The translations under genes and the position numbers were made by a program. A DNA stretch of 56,994 nt from Gammaproteobacteria bacterium (GTDB lineage Bacteria > Pseudomonadota > Gammaproteobacteria > Chromatiales > Chromatiaceae). The notes beneath the pieces were generated by a model. The model was not told where the DNA came from, did not search any database, and saw only the letters and a program-made list of their open reading frames with translations. The DNA lies in assembly GCA_021773975.1 (NCBI GenBank), contig JAJFJN010000001.1:1-56994 (forward strand), in the 5' to 3' direction. Shown in pieces: positions 9,066 to 19,770 of this stretch; the first letter of the stretch is position 1; the number at the start of each line of letters is the position of its first letter.

Positions 9066-9096
9066 ATGCTGATGGCCACTCCCTAGCCATCAGCAT
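9066..9096 (-). terminator. Hairpin terminator downstream of icd
   Basis: Perfect 11-bp arms ATGCTGATGGC and GCCATCAGCAT enclose a 9-nt loop and lie 24 bp beyond the icd stop. A short AT-rich tract follows on the minus strand. This closes the minus-strand rTCA gene group. Confidence 0.7.
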
Positions 9097-9119
9097 ACTT
9101 TTACTAAGCCTAAACTTTC

Positions 9120-11722
<2,603 letters not shown>

Positions 11723-11787
11723 CGGCATCCTCTGGATTCAGTTGCGGCATGGCCTAATAGTTTCAGGACAATCATACCGTACTCATT

Positions 11788-11822
11788 AAAACGCACCCTC
11801 CCCTAGTTCAGGAGAGGGTGCG
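11788..11822 (-). terminator. Rho-independent terminator after the ACL genes
   Basis: On the minus strand, the stem CGCACCCTC/GAGGGTGCG (9 bp, extended by partly paired bases) is followed by TTTTAAT. It lies about 40 bp beyond the large ACL subunit stop. It separates the mdh-ACL transcript from the small unknown gene and icd. Confidence 0.8.
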
Positions 11823-11863
11823 GAATAATGAAGGGTTACAGCTAGAATGTAAACCCCTACAGA

Positions 11864-14623
11864 TTACCCGACATAGCTCACTTTGCTAGCTGCAGTACGG
11901 GTGTCCATATTTTTACCGCGGTTGGTGTGATCATCGATCTCCGCAGCACTACCAATCATACGTCCATACAGGAAGGTGGTGAATGCAGCTGATTCAAGCT
12001 GGCTCTCACTGACTTTACCTTCTGCATAAGGTTGCCACAGCATCTTCAGTAGAATCACAGCGATAACAGCATCGACGTTTACGCAGTAGACGTTCTTGCT
12101 GACGCCCGTTTTAGCCAAGGCTTCAACCATATTGTGATAGTAATCCAGGAAGATATTGTACTGACCCTTATCTTTAAACAGGTTGTTAACGAAGACCTCA
12201 CGTGGGTCATAGTTCACATCCTTGCCTTTGAAGACAGGGTGGTTGATACAAGGGATCTTAGCGTAAGAAAGTTCACCTGCTGCCTTAGCCTTAACCTTGT
12301 AGGTCTTGTACTCTTTGGCGTAGCTCAGAGCCATCTCAGCCAGATCCATACCGTGATTTGCATCACCTGGGTTCTTCAGGCCGGTATTCTTGAACTGCTG
12401 CATCAGGAAGGCCATCGCCTCAAAACCGTTACCGCCGTGAGCATAACCGGTGTGGGTCAGGAAGCCAATGTAGGACTTGTTGATCTGTACGCGATCTGGA
12501 ACCTCAGGACCATCGGCACTAACCGCACCCTTGGCACCCTGGCCAGAGATGGTACCAGGACCATTGGTGGTGAGCAGGCCCAGCAGAATAGAGAGTGCAA
12601 ACAGCTCAGCCTCAGTAGGCTTGGTACCCAACAGTGCCAAATGAGCCGTCTCAGTAAAGCTCCAGCTATTCATCAGCTCACTATCAGCAACACCATAGAA
12701 ACTGCCTTCTGATTGCTGATCACCGGGTGCAGAAGAACCAATCAAGGTACTGAATACTCGCAGATGCCATGGCATATTAACCAGCGTGGTTACAGAGACA
12801 CGTTTATGCATCAATCCTTTCCATACCAGATGGGCACCCGCTGCAGCTGTGATGGCATCTTCGGTAACAGCCTTGCCCGTTTTCTCAGCAAGCGCTTCCA
12901 GGGTACGGATGAAGACAGATTTAACACCACGTGCATTGATAGCAGCCAGCATGGCTTCGGCACGAGCAGAACTTTCACCAACCAGCGCATCGGCTGCATC
13001 ACCAGAGGCCGCCTGATCAACAATAGCACTAACATCAAAGCCTTCATCAGCGGCATTAGCCAGGCCAGACTGACCAAACAGATTCTTAAGTGCCTCAGCA
13101 GCGGCTTTAGCACCAGCAACCATGTTTGGACCAACAATGGCCACAGCAGAAGCAAGAACCGTATTAGGGCTGTTACCTGCTTCACGGGCAGCATCAGCAG
13201 CAGCTACAGTGATCTGCCCCGCCTGATTCACATAGGCATTCAGAACCACATTAGCCAATGCAGCACCGTTGGCATCGGGGTATTCACGAGCAAGTGAAAG
13301 CACCAGATTCTCTTCGAAAGTATGAGTAGAGGCATCCAGCACACTCACGCCCTGAAGACGGCTCACTTGGGTCTTTGGATCCATCATGGAAGCACCGGAT
13401 GCATCCTTCAGAGCCTGACGTGGGAAGACCACACCAACCTGCTTTAAGAGGGCGGCGATCTGCTCATCGTATGGAGCCATTGCAGTAACAACCGGCTCAT
13501 TCAGCTCAGCTGGCAGACCGATATCAGTATCACTGGCAAACCAAGGCTTCAGCGAGAGATCACCCTTAGGTTCAAAATCAGGCTGAATACCATTTAGAGC
13601 CATAACAGCAGAGAGCGCCTCAGGGATGTGTGAAATATTGGTTACCACAGCACCCTTGGCAGATAGCACTGGGTTCTCTGGGGTGTAGATGTCATCTACA
13701 CCAAACTTATCCATAAACCACTTCTCTTTGGCTTCAGCGTTATCGCCAGAACCGGCAATAGCACCAGCATGCCCACAAGCACGGGTCAGCTTGGACTTCC
13801 AACGCCCCACAATACAAGCCACCACAGGCTTCTTCAGCTCAATATCATGCTCGTAGTAACCACCGGGTTCAATATACATAACAGCCGCTTTACTGCGATC
13901 ATCGTTATGGAAAGCATGGGTGAACTCTGGCGCAGAGAAGTGAATGTACACATCCTTACCAGAGGAGACAGATACCGTGGTACCCCAGCCTTTGGTTAGC
14001 ATATAGGTCGCAATGGTGGTGGTGAAGTTGCCGGAGTTTGAAAACAGGGCAATAGAACCAGGAACCAGAGACTCTTCAGGAGAGTTACCACCCAGCGCAC
14101 CACCGATACGGATGTGCTTATGAGCATCGGCAATACCCAGACAGTTGGCACCAAAGACATCGACACCCTGCTGCTGGCAGTATTGGCGGATGATACGAGA
14201 ATCAGAAAGCGGCACCTTCTCAGTCAGAATAACCACTTTATTAATCTCAGGATTAACACGCACCGCCTCAATCACAGAGTCTTTTACACCTGAAGGCGGC
14301 ACATAGACCACAGCCACATTGAATTTGTGGCCTGCATCCATGGCTTCTGCCACATTGCTGTAGATGGGGATATCACCAACCTCAGTCTTCATGGAGGTGC
14401 CAGAACGACCTGGCATGGTGCCACATACGATGTTACCACCGGAGTAGACATTGCTAACTGGGGTTACAGTACGGCTTTCACCACCTGCAATATTAAGTAC
14501 ACAGACCCGATCTTCTTTATTGCAGATCTGATCCAGGGAATCGATTCCCACATAGTAATGTTCGAAAGCCGCAACACCACGTGGTGTCCGACTGTGCTTT
14601 CCAGAACTTGTTAATGATGACAT
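11864..14623 (-). CDS. aclA: ATP citrate lyase, large subunit (CoA-ligase/citrate-lyase part; type II)
   Basis: Cleaves citrate to acetyl-CoA and oxaloacetate with ATP and CoA, the step that lets the TCA cycle run in reverse. The N-terminal CoA-binding/succinyl-CoA-synthetase-alpha part includes GTMPGRSGTSM, SNSGNFTTTIATYM and the phosphohistidine motif CGHAGAIAG near residue 280. The C-terminal citrate-synthase-like part has TNGPGTISGQGAKG, HTGYAHGGNGFEAM and DYYHNMVEALAKTG. At 919 residues it is about 300 longer than Chlorobium AclA (about 608). The extra length lies around residues 370-640 and is alanine-rich. GAGG is well placed before ATG 14623. It follows the small subunit by 59 bp. Subunit letters vary between publications. 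Confidence 0.93.
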   Translation of the reverse strand: MSSLTSSGKHSRTPRGVAAFEHYYVGIDSLDQICNKEDRVCVLNIAGGESRTVTPVSNVYSGGNIVCGTMPGRSGTSMKTEVGDIPIYSNVAEAMDAGHKFNVAVVYVPPSGVKDSVIEAVRVNPEINKVVILTEKVPLSDSRIIRQYCQQQGVDVFGANCLGIADAHKHIRIGGALGGNSPEESLVPGSIALFSNSGNFTTTIATYMLTKGWGTTVSVSSGKDVYIHFSAPEFTHAFHNDDRSKAAVMYIEPGGYYEHDIELKKPVVACIVGRWKSKLTRACGHAGAIAGSGDNAEAKEKWFMDKFGVDDIYTPENPVLSAKGAVVTNISHIPEALSAVMALNGIQPDFEPKGDLSLKPWFASDTDIGLPAELNEPVVTAMAPYDEQIAALLKQVGVVFPRQALKDASGASMMDPKTQVSRLQGVSVLDASTHTFEENLVLSLAREYPDANGAALANVVLNAYVNQAGQITVAAADAAREAGNSPNTVLASAVAIVGPNMVAGAKAAAEALKNLFGQSGLANAADEGFDVSAIVDQAASGDAADALVGESSARAEAMLAAINARGVKSVFIRTLEALAEKTGKAVTEDAITAAAGAHLVWKGLMHKRVSVTTLVNMPWHLRVFSTLIGSSAPGDQQSEGSFYGVADSELMNSWSFTETAHLALLGTKPTEAELFALSILLGLLTTNGPGTISGQGAKGAVSADGPEVPDRVQINKSYIGFLTHTGYAHGGNGFEAMAFLMQQFKNTGLKNPGDANHGMDLAEMALSYAKEYKTYKVKAKAAGELSYAKIPCINHPVFKGKDVNYDPREVFVNNLFKDKGQYNIFLDYYHNMVEALAKTGVSKNVYCVNVDAVIAVILLKMLWQPYAEGKVSESQLESAAFTTFLYGRMIGSAAEIDDHTNRGKNMDTRTAASKVSYVG

Positions 14624-14682
14624 TCTGAACCTCTATTCGTTTGCTTTATATCGATACTGAAGAATGCTGAGTTCATTTAAAC

Positions 14683-15978
14683 TCAGGCTGCAGACTCGGA
14701 CGTGGAATCAACACCCATTGCCTTGGCAATGGCGGCTTTTCCGCCCTCGTTTTTCATCCAATCATCAACATCTTTGGCATAGTTCACTACACCGCTCATG
14801 GAAGAATCAAAACCAAACATCTTGTAAGGGATCTTCAAACCATCCAGCGCATCCTTCATGTAACCCATTCCGCGAATTAGGTTTGGTCCACCGCGCCCTA
14901 CAACAACATAAAGAGGCTTGAGGCCATTTTCATTCAGATGGTCACGCAGTGCATCGGTCATGGCGCGGAAGGTTTCATAGATGTCCGTATTGTTTGCCTT
15001 ACCGCCAATAATGAACAGCACATTGCTCTGTTCCAACCAGTGCTTATAGGTAATGCGACTGATCTCGTACATCTTCTCGTAAGGCGGGTTACCACCAAAA
15101 TCAGAAGAGACGATACCCGCATCACCCAACAATTCAGTTACCAGTGCGTTAGCACCACCACCAAAGGTCATAGCAGTGATAGAACCCTGGTCATTGGTAA
15201 CAAATACATCGGACTGACCCTGATAGGTACGCAGCTGGTTGACCTCAAGTTCGTAAGGACAAAGCTCGCCCGCGTCGAGGCTGGCTGGCAATTTCAGACG
15301 CTTCCAGTTTGGGTCATCGGTGTCAAAAGAGCATTTGAAATCACAGGCTACAGGGACCAAACGCCCCTTGGCATTCGGCATCATGCGGATTGGATTCAAT
15401 TCCAGCATGTTCATACCGTAGTTATGGAAGAGATCCCAGAGCTTGGGCAGATTCTGCACTAGTGGGCTGATGATCTCGTTTGGCGCACCCAGTTGGCGCA
15501 AAGTATTTGAGATAACAAAACCCTTCAAGCCGGTTAGTGGATCGAACGGGACAGTTGCAATCTTGTCCTCAGGCAGCTCTTCAATATCGACACCACCATG
15601 ATGGGTGATCGTCAAAGTAGGTGCGCGAAACTTTGTGTTATCAGTGATAGAGACGTAGATCTCATACTCAGCCGGGATGCCACTCTCAAAGGTGACGCCT
15701 TCAGATTTTGCAACAGAGTTGCCGTGGGTATGCTTTGCAAAGTAAAGACGCTCTTTCTCTGCAATAGCGGTATCCAGGTCTTTGGCAAAACCAATCAGTC
15801 CTGCTTTGCCCTTCTTACCAATACCACCCTTAAATACGGGTTTGACTAGCAACAGTCCCCACTTATCAAGCATTGCTTGAATTTCATCGGTACTGGCTTC
15901 TGGCCCAAGAATCTCAGCGCGTGGAAAATCCACATACTCGAGAAGCTTGGAACCCCACAACATGCCTGTGATCTGCAT
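14683..15978 (-). CDS. aclB: ATP citrate lyase, small subunit (ATP-grasp, citrate-binding)
   Basis: A 431-residue protein matching the succinyl-CoA-synthetase-beta-like subunit of two-subunit ACL (about 400 residues in Chlorobium). The ATP-grasp core includes GLLLVKPVFKGGIGKKGKAG near residue 42, then LELNPIRM. The citrate-binding-like region holds GGGANALVTELLGDAG, EISRITY and VVGRGGPNLIRGMGYMKDAL. AGGAG lies 7 bp before the ATG. It sits between mdh (57-bp gap upstream) and the large subunit (59-bp gap downstream). Nothing suggests truncation. Confidence 0.93.
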   Translation of the reverse strand: MQITGMLWGSKLLEYVDFPRAEILGPEASTDEIQAMLDKWGLLLVKPVFKGGIGKKGKAGLIGFAKDLDTAIAEKERLYFAKHTHGNSVAKSEGVTFESGIPAEYEIYVSITDNTKFRAPTLTITHHGGVDIEELPEDKIATVPFDPLTGLKGFVISNTLRQLGAPNEIISPLVQNLPKLWDLFHNYGMNMLELNPIRMMPNAKGRLVPVACDFKCSFDTDDPNWKRLKLPASLDAGELCPYELEVNQLRTYQGQSDVFVTNDQGSITAMTFGGGANALVTELLGDAGIVSSDFGGNPPYEKMYEISRITYKHWLEQSNVLFIIGGKANNTDIYETFRAMTDALRDHLNENGLKPLYVVVGRGGPNLIRGMGYMKDALDGLKIPYKMFGFDSSMSGVVNYAKDVDDWMKNEGGKAAIAKAMGVDSTSESAA

Positions 15979-16035
15979 TTGTTGACTCCTAAAAGTTTAA
16001 GGTTAGATCGTTAAATAGCTTAATTAAAGTAATCT

Positions 16036-16971
16036 TTAGAGGCCGGTCTCTTTTACTGTGGAGACTACAGCTTCGAGGGTTGTATCGAACATTGCCCGTT
16101 CTTCGGCAGTTAACTCAAACTCAAGAATTCTTTCAATGCCACCTGCGCCGATAACGCATGGAACGCCCATGAAATAGCCATCAATTCCGTACTCACCCTC
16201 ACACAGAGCAGCCGCGGAGATGACGCGTTTTTTATCCTTGAGGTAGGCCTCAACCATTTCACAACAGGAGGCAGCAGGGCTATTGTAAGCACTACCATTA
16301 CCCAAAAGCTTAACCACTTCAGTGCCGGCCTCACGGGTACGATCAGCAATAGCATCAATTTTTTCTTTTGGGAGAAGAGCGTCAAGCGGTACACCACCAA
16401 CAGTTGCGGTGCGTACCAGAGGGATCATCGTAGGGCCATGCCCACCCAGCACAATAGCTGAAACATCTTCAGATGAAAGACCTGTCTCCATAGCAACAAA
16501 GGCTTCAAAGCGGCCACTATCCAGGGCACCTGCCATACCAACTACGCGCTCTTTTGGAAGGCCTGCTTGCTTATAGAAGGCATAGACCATCGCGTCCAGT
16601 GGGTTAGTGGTTAGAATAACAAAGGCATTTGGCGCATGCTTTTTAATATTTTCTGCAACAGTAGCAATGATGCCCAGGTTAATCTCTAGCAAGTCATCAC
16701 GGGTCATCCCCGGTTTTCTTGGCAGGCCTGCAGTTACAACAACAACATCAGCGCCTTCAATATCAGCGTAGTCGCCTGTGCCAGAGAGATTAACATCATA
16801 TCCACCATGTGGCCGTAGAGCCATCATATCCAACGCCTTACCCTTCATTGGGTCTGACACCTCAGGACGATCCAGTATTACCACATCACCCAGCTCTTTT
16901 TGAGCAATAAGGAGAGCCAAGATACTACCTATCTGACCACCCCCAATTAAAGCAATTTTTCTCCTGGACAT
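16036..16971 (-). CDS. mdh: Malate dehydrogenase (LDH-like type)
   Basis: A 311-residue NAD-dependent malate dehydrogenase. The Rossmann motif is IGGGQIG (residues 9-15). The NAD-selecting acidic residue is in VVILDRPE. Substrate-binding arginines are in GLPRKPGMTRDDLL. The catalytic His is in LGGHGPTMIPL, and TTNPLDAMVY is also present. These identify the LDH-like (MDH type 3) group, used in several rTCA organisms, rather than the E. coli-type MDH. It is the first gene of the mdh-ACL run and reduces the oxaloacetate released by ACL. A 650-bp divergent region separates it from hdrC. Confidence 0.95.
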   Translation of the reverse strand: MSRRKIALIGGGQIGSILALLIAQKELGDVVILDRPEVSDPMKGKALDMMALRPHGGYDVNLSGTGDYADIEGADVVVVTAGLPRKPGMTRDDLLEINLGIIATVAENIKKHAPNAFVILTTNPLDAMVYAFYKQAGLPKERVVGMAGALDSGRFEAFVAMETGLSSEDVSAIVLGGHGPTMIPLVRTATVGGVPLDALLPKEKIDAIADRTREAGTEVVKLLGNGSAYNSPAASCCEMVEAYLKDKKRVISAAALCEGEYGIDGYFMGVPCVIGAGGIERILEFELTAEERAMFDTTLEAVVSTVKETGL

Positions 16972-17621
16972 ATTCTCTACTCCTTACGCGTTAGTAGTAG
17001 AACCAACCGCATGCAGTACTATTTCAAGTCACTGCAAAGGTCAGCCTCTTGTTATCAGTTCATCCGGGTTTACAGCAAAAAAAGCCGGTGCCCATTAAGT
17101 TTTAAAGGCCGCAATATAAATGAAGCGCTGGCTCATGTGTATCCCTAATTTAATCAAACCAATACAAGACGATCATTTTTAACAGTCAAATCAATAAGAT
17201 ACAACAATCAAATCAAAATGACACCCTAGTAAATCCGGCGTATCGTATCATAAGAAATAAATCATAATACAGCTGCAACCCTTCGGACATAGTGCCTAAA
17301 CTACAGAAACCCTTCCGATAAAACACAGAGATACTTGTACAAACAATTTAAATAATCTACTTAAAAATAAATAGGGATCAGAAAAATCAAAGGAGTAACA
17401 ATTCCCTGCGAAACAACTAAATCTATATATTTATCATGCTATTATATTGCAGATAACAAAATACACCTCACTATTAATCCACATAAATCACCCAAGGGAC
17501 ACAATATTAAAACAATGTCAATCTTGCACAAAAAGAGATCATGAGGTTGAATATGCAACCTCGCTACCACAAGGCTTGTTTTAAACCCTGTGGAGAACTG
17601 ATTTAATTGAAGAGGTCAGGA
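16972..17621. promoter_or_regulatory. Divergent regulatory region between mdh and hdrC (650 bp)
   Basis: This AT-rich space must hold promoters for the minus-strand mdh-ACL genes and the plus-strand Hdr/fumarate reductase/Flx genes. No convincing sigma-70 boxes or exact FNR site (TTGAT-N4-ATCAA) were found by eye. Two stem-loops lie just upstream of hdrC (17543-17562 and 17567-17593). The first is a perfect 7-bp inverted repeat, GAGGTTG/CAACCTC. No ORF or RNA gene is evident. Confidence 0.5.
17543..17593 (+). promoter_or_regulatory. Tandem stem-loops in the hdrC leader
   Basis: GAGGTTG-AATATG-CAACCTC is a perfect 7-bp hairpin, or alternatively an operator. It is followed 4 bp later by CCACAAGG...CCTGTGG with a single bulge. 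Both lie within 80 bp of the hdrC start. Neither is followed by a T-run, so they are not terminators. An operator or an mRNA leader structure is possible. Confidence 0.4.
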
Positions 17622-18014
17622 ATGCTGATCAACCCAGTTGAGAAAGACCAAAAACGTATACGTGAACTTGAGCTCGCTACCGGCGAGACCATCTCCGACT
17701 GCTACCAGTGCGGAAAATGCACGGCCGGCTGCCCAGCATCCATGGATATGCCACCTAGCGTGATTATCCAATACTTAAAGCTAGGCCAATTTGACATAGC
17801 TAAGAATGCAGAGTCTATCTGGTCATGCATGGCCTGCCTAACCTGCTCAGAGCGCTGTCCTAAAAATGTCAGCCCAGCGGCAATCATTGAAGGCCTCAAG
17901 AACCTGCATCTGCGCGACATGGATCCCAGAGTCAATCTTGAGGCAATGGATCGTGATTTTCTTGCTCACTCACCGCAGATGGCTATCATCAGCGGTTTCC
18001 GTAAATTTATCTAA
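17622..18014 (+). CDS. hdrC: Heterodisulfide reductase subunit C-like FeS protein
   Basis: A 130-residue ferredoxin-like protein with two 4Fe-4S motifs, CYQCGKCTAGCP and CMACLTCSERCP, spaced as in HdrC. ATG 17622 was chosen (GAGG 6 bp upstream) over an upstream TTG at 17607. In the family HdrC relays electrons between HdrA and HdrB. It is the first of nine co-oriented genes encoding HdrC, HdrB, fumarate reductase, HdrA and Flx-like subunits. No membrane segment is seen, so the complex should be cytoplasmic. Confidence 0.9.
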   Translation: MLINPVEKDQKRIRELELATGETISDCYQCGKCTAGCPASMDMPPSVIIQYLKLGQFDIAKNAESIWSCMACLTCSERCPKNVSPAAIIEGLKNLHLRDMDPRVNLEAMDRDFLAHSPQMAIISGFRKFI

Positions 18015-18032
18015 GCATTTAAAGGAATCCGG

Positions 18033-18944
18033 ATGTCAGAAAAACCTGTTCGCATTCCCTATTACCCTGGGTGCACCATGAAAACCAAAGCGCTTGGCTT
18101 CGAGCGTTCAGCTATGGACTGCGCCGAGGTCATCGGTTTTGAAATGGACGAACTAAAGGATTGGAATTGCTGCGGCGCTTCCTATCCGCTAACCAAAGAT
18201 AACCTCATGGGACTCACTGCCCCCACCAATATATTGGTAGAAGCAGAGAGACGTTGCCAGAAAGAAGAGGTTGACCCCAACCTTATTACCCTCTGCGTTT
18301 TCTGCTACAACACCCTCAAACGCACTGAATATGCATTTGGTCAGGATAAGAAAAAACTTGAGACCGTTAACGCATTTCTTGACCGCAAATATGAAGGTTC
18401 CATTCGGGTCATTCATTATCTGGAATACCTGCGTGATGTCATCGGCTTTGACAATTTGGCCAAAATGGTCAAAACCGACATGAGCAAATATAAGGTAGCG
18501 CCTTACTATGGCTGCCTGTTGCTAAAACCTAAGAAAGAGATCGGCCTGGATGACCCTGAAGATCCAGTTATCATGCACGACTTTCTGGATGCGCTCGGCT
18601 GCAAGGTTATTGATTTCCCAGCTCAAGTAGATTGCTGCGGCTCATACCTTGTTATGCGTGAGCCAAAAAAGGTATCCAAACTTTCATACGACATTCTGGC
18701 CGATGCAAACGAATACGGTGCCGAAACGCTGGTCACCGCTTGCCCACTCTGCCAATCAAATCTGGATCAAAGCCAGGGGGATAAAGTACAATTTGCTGAC
18801 CTTGATGGGATGCCCGTACTCTATTTTACCCAGCTCCTAGCCGTTGCTTTCGGCCTGGATACCAAAACACACCAACTTGAAGAGCATCACATCGACCCAA
18901 GGCCTCTATTTGAAGCCAACGGTAGTGATAGCGAATCTAAGTAA
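18033..18944 (+). CDS. hdrB: Heterodisulfide reductase subunit B-like (CCG-domain) protein
   Basis: A 303-residue protein with both CCG domains complete. The first is PYYPGC (Cys14), NCCGAS and CVFC; the second is YYGC, DCCGS and CPLC. In methanogens these ligate two non-cubane 4Fe-4S clusters that reduce the CoM-S-S-CoB disulfide. It is 18 bp downstream of hdrC, with AAAGGAATCC before the ATG. Methanogen coenzymes are unlikely here, so the substrate is unknown. Methanogen thiol:fumarate reductase TfrB carries an HdrB-like C-terminal half, so this protein next to a short fumarate reductase FeS subunit may be its unfused equivalent (inference). Confidence 0.92.
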   Translation: MSEKPVRIPYYPGCTMKTKALGFERSAMDCAEVIGFEMDELKDWNCCGASYPLTKDNLMGLTAPTNILVEAERRCQKEEVDPNLITLCVFCYNTLKRTEYAFGQDKKKLETVNAFLDRKYEGSIRVIHYLEYLRDVIGFDNLAKMVKTDMSKYKVAPYYGCLLLKPKKEIGLDDPEDPVIMHDFLDALGCKVIDFPAQVDCCGSYLVMREPKKVSKLSYDILADANEYGAETLVTACPLCQSNLDQSQGDKVQFADLDGMPVLYFTQLLAVAFGLDTKTHQLEEHHIDPRPLFEANGSDSESK

Positions 18945-18970
18945 TTTTGAGCCTGATTAGGAGTCAGTCT

Positions 18971-19759
18971 GTGACTAAATGTACAGAAGATAACAAACCA
19001 ATCATGGTCGGTGACCGGACTATTCCGCCACCAGACGCCCGCTACATCACCATTAGCATCATGGGTCAGCCCTATGAAGTGCCAGAGACTCTGACCATCC
19101 TGAAGGCGATGGAATTTGTCGGCTACCAGTTCAAGCGTGGTTGCGGCTGCCGTGGCGGAATCTGTGGCGCATGTGGCACCTTCTACCGAATAGAAGGGGA
19201 GCACACACTACAAACAGGTCTAGCCTGCCAGACAGTAGTAGAACCTGGCATGATTCTGGCACAGATACCCTTCTTCCCGTCCAACAGGGCATCAGAGCTC
19301 GATCTTGAAACCAAGATGCCTGCGGATCAGCAGATCGCCACTATGTACCCGGAGATCTTCCGGTGTGTTGGTTGCGGCACCTGTACCCGCACCTGTCCGA
19401 TGGACATCGACGTCATGGGTTATATCGCCCACTTCAAGCGCGGCGATATCATGGGCGGCGCCGAGAAATCATTTGACTGCATTATGTGCGGACTTTGTGC
19501 TGCACGCTGTCCAGCCAACATTTCCCAGTTTAATGTCGCCATGACGGCCCGCCGTATAGCAAGCGCCAGACTGACACCTAAGTCAGAAGTAACTACAGCA
19601 CGCGCCGAGCAGGTTCGCGCAGGGCGTTACGAACCAATGCTGGCCGAGCTCTGTGAAATGAGCGCGGACGATCTGAAAAAACTCTACGTGGAACGCGAGC
19701 GTGAACCCGATCTGGCCAAGCCAGGCGAGTGGATGCCCGAAGACCAGACTCATCTATAA
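18971..19759 (+). CDS. Fumarate reductase/succinate dehydrogenase iron-sulfur subunit (TfrB N-half-like)
   Basis: A 262-residue protein. The GTG start at 18971 was chosen because AGGAG lies 7 bp upstream; the open frame begins earlier at a TTG. The N-terminal plant-type 2Fe-2S domain has CGCRGGICGACG and a later LACQT cysteine. It is followed by two cubane motifs, CVGCGTCTRTCP and CIMCGLCAARCP. This is two 4Fe-4S motifs rather than the 3Fe-4S/4Fe-4S pattern of SdhB. It resembles the N-terminal half of methanogen TfrB and lacks the CCG half, which may be supplied by hdrB next door. It precedes the flavoprotein subunit by 11 bp. Confidence 0.85.
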   Translation: MTKCTEDNKPIMVGDRTIPPPDARYITISIMGQPYEVPETLTILKAMEFVGYQFKRGCGCRGGICGACGTFYRIEGEHTLQTGLACQTVVEPGMILAQIPFFPSNRASELDLETKMPADQQIATMYPEIFRCVGCGTCTRTCPMDIDVMGYIAHFKRGDIMGGAEKSFDCIMCGLCAARCPANISQFNVAMTARRIASARLTPKSEVTTARAEQVRAGRYEPMLAELCEMSADDLKKLYVEREREPDLAKPGEWMPEDQTHL

Positions 19760-19770
19760 GCGAGGAAAGC

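Noticed and set aside
12134-13297. Long plus-strand frames opposite the ACL large subunit
   Set aside because: They lie antisense to a gene with clear motifs and RBS, and their composition is that of codon shadows (no recognisable domain).
11864-14623. Frameshifted fusion of two genes to explain the 919-residue ACL subunit
   Set aside because: The frame is continuous, with both functional halves intact and in order. As I recall, the type II enzymes are similarly long.
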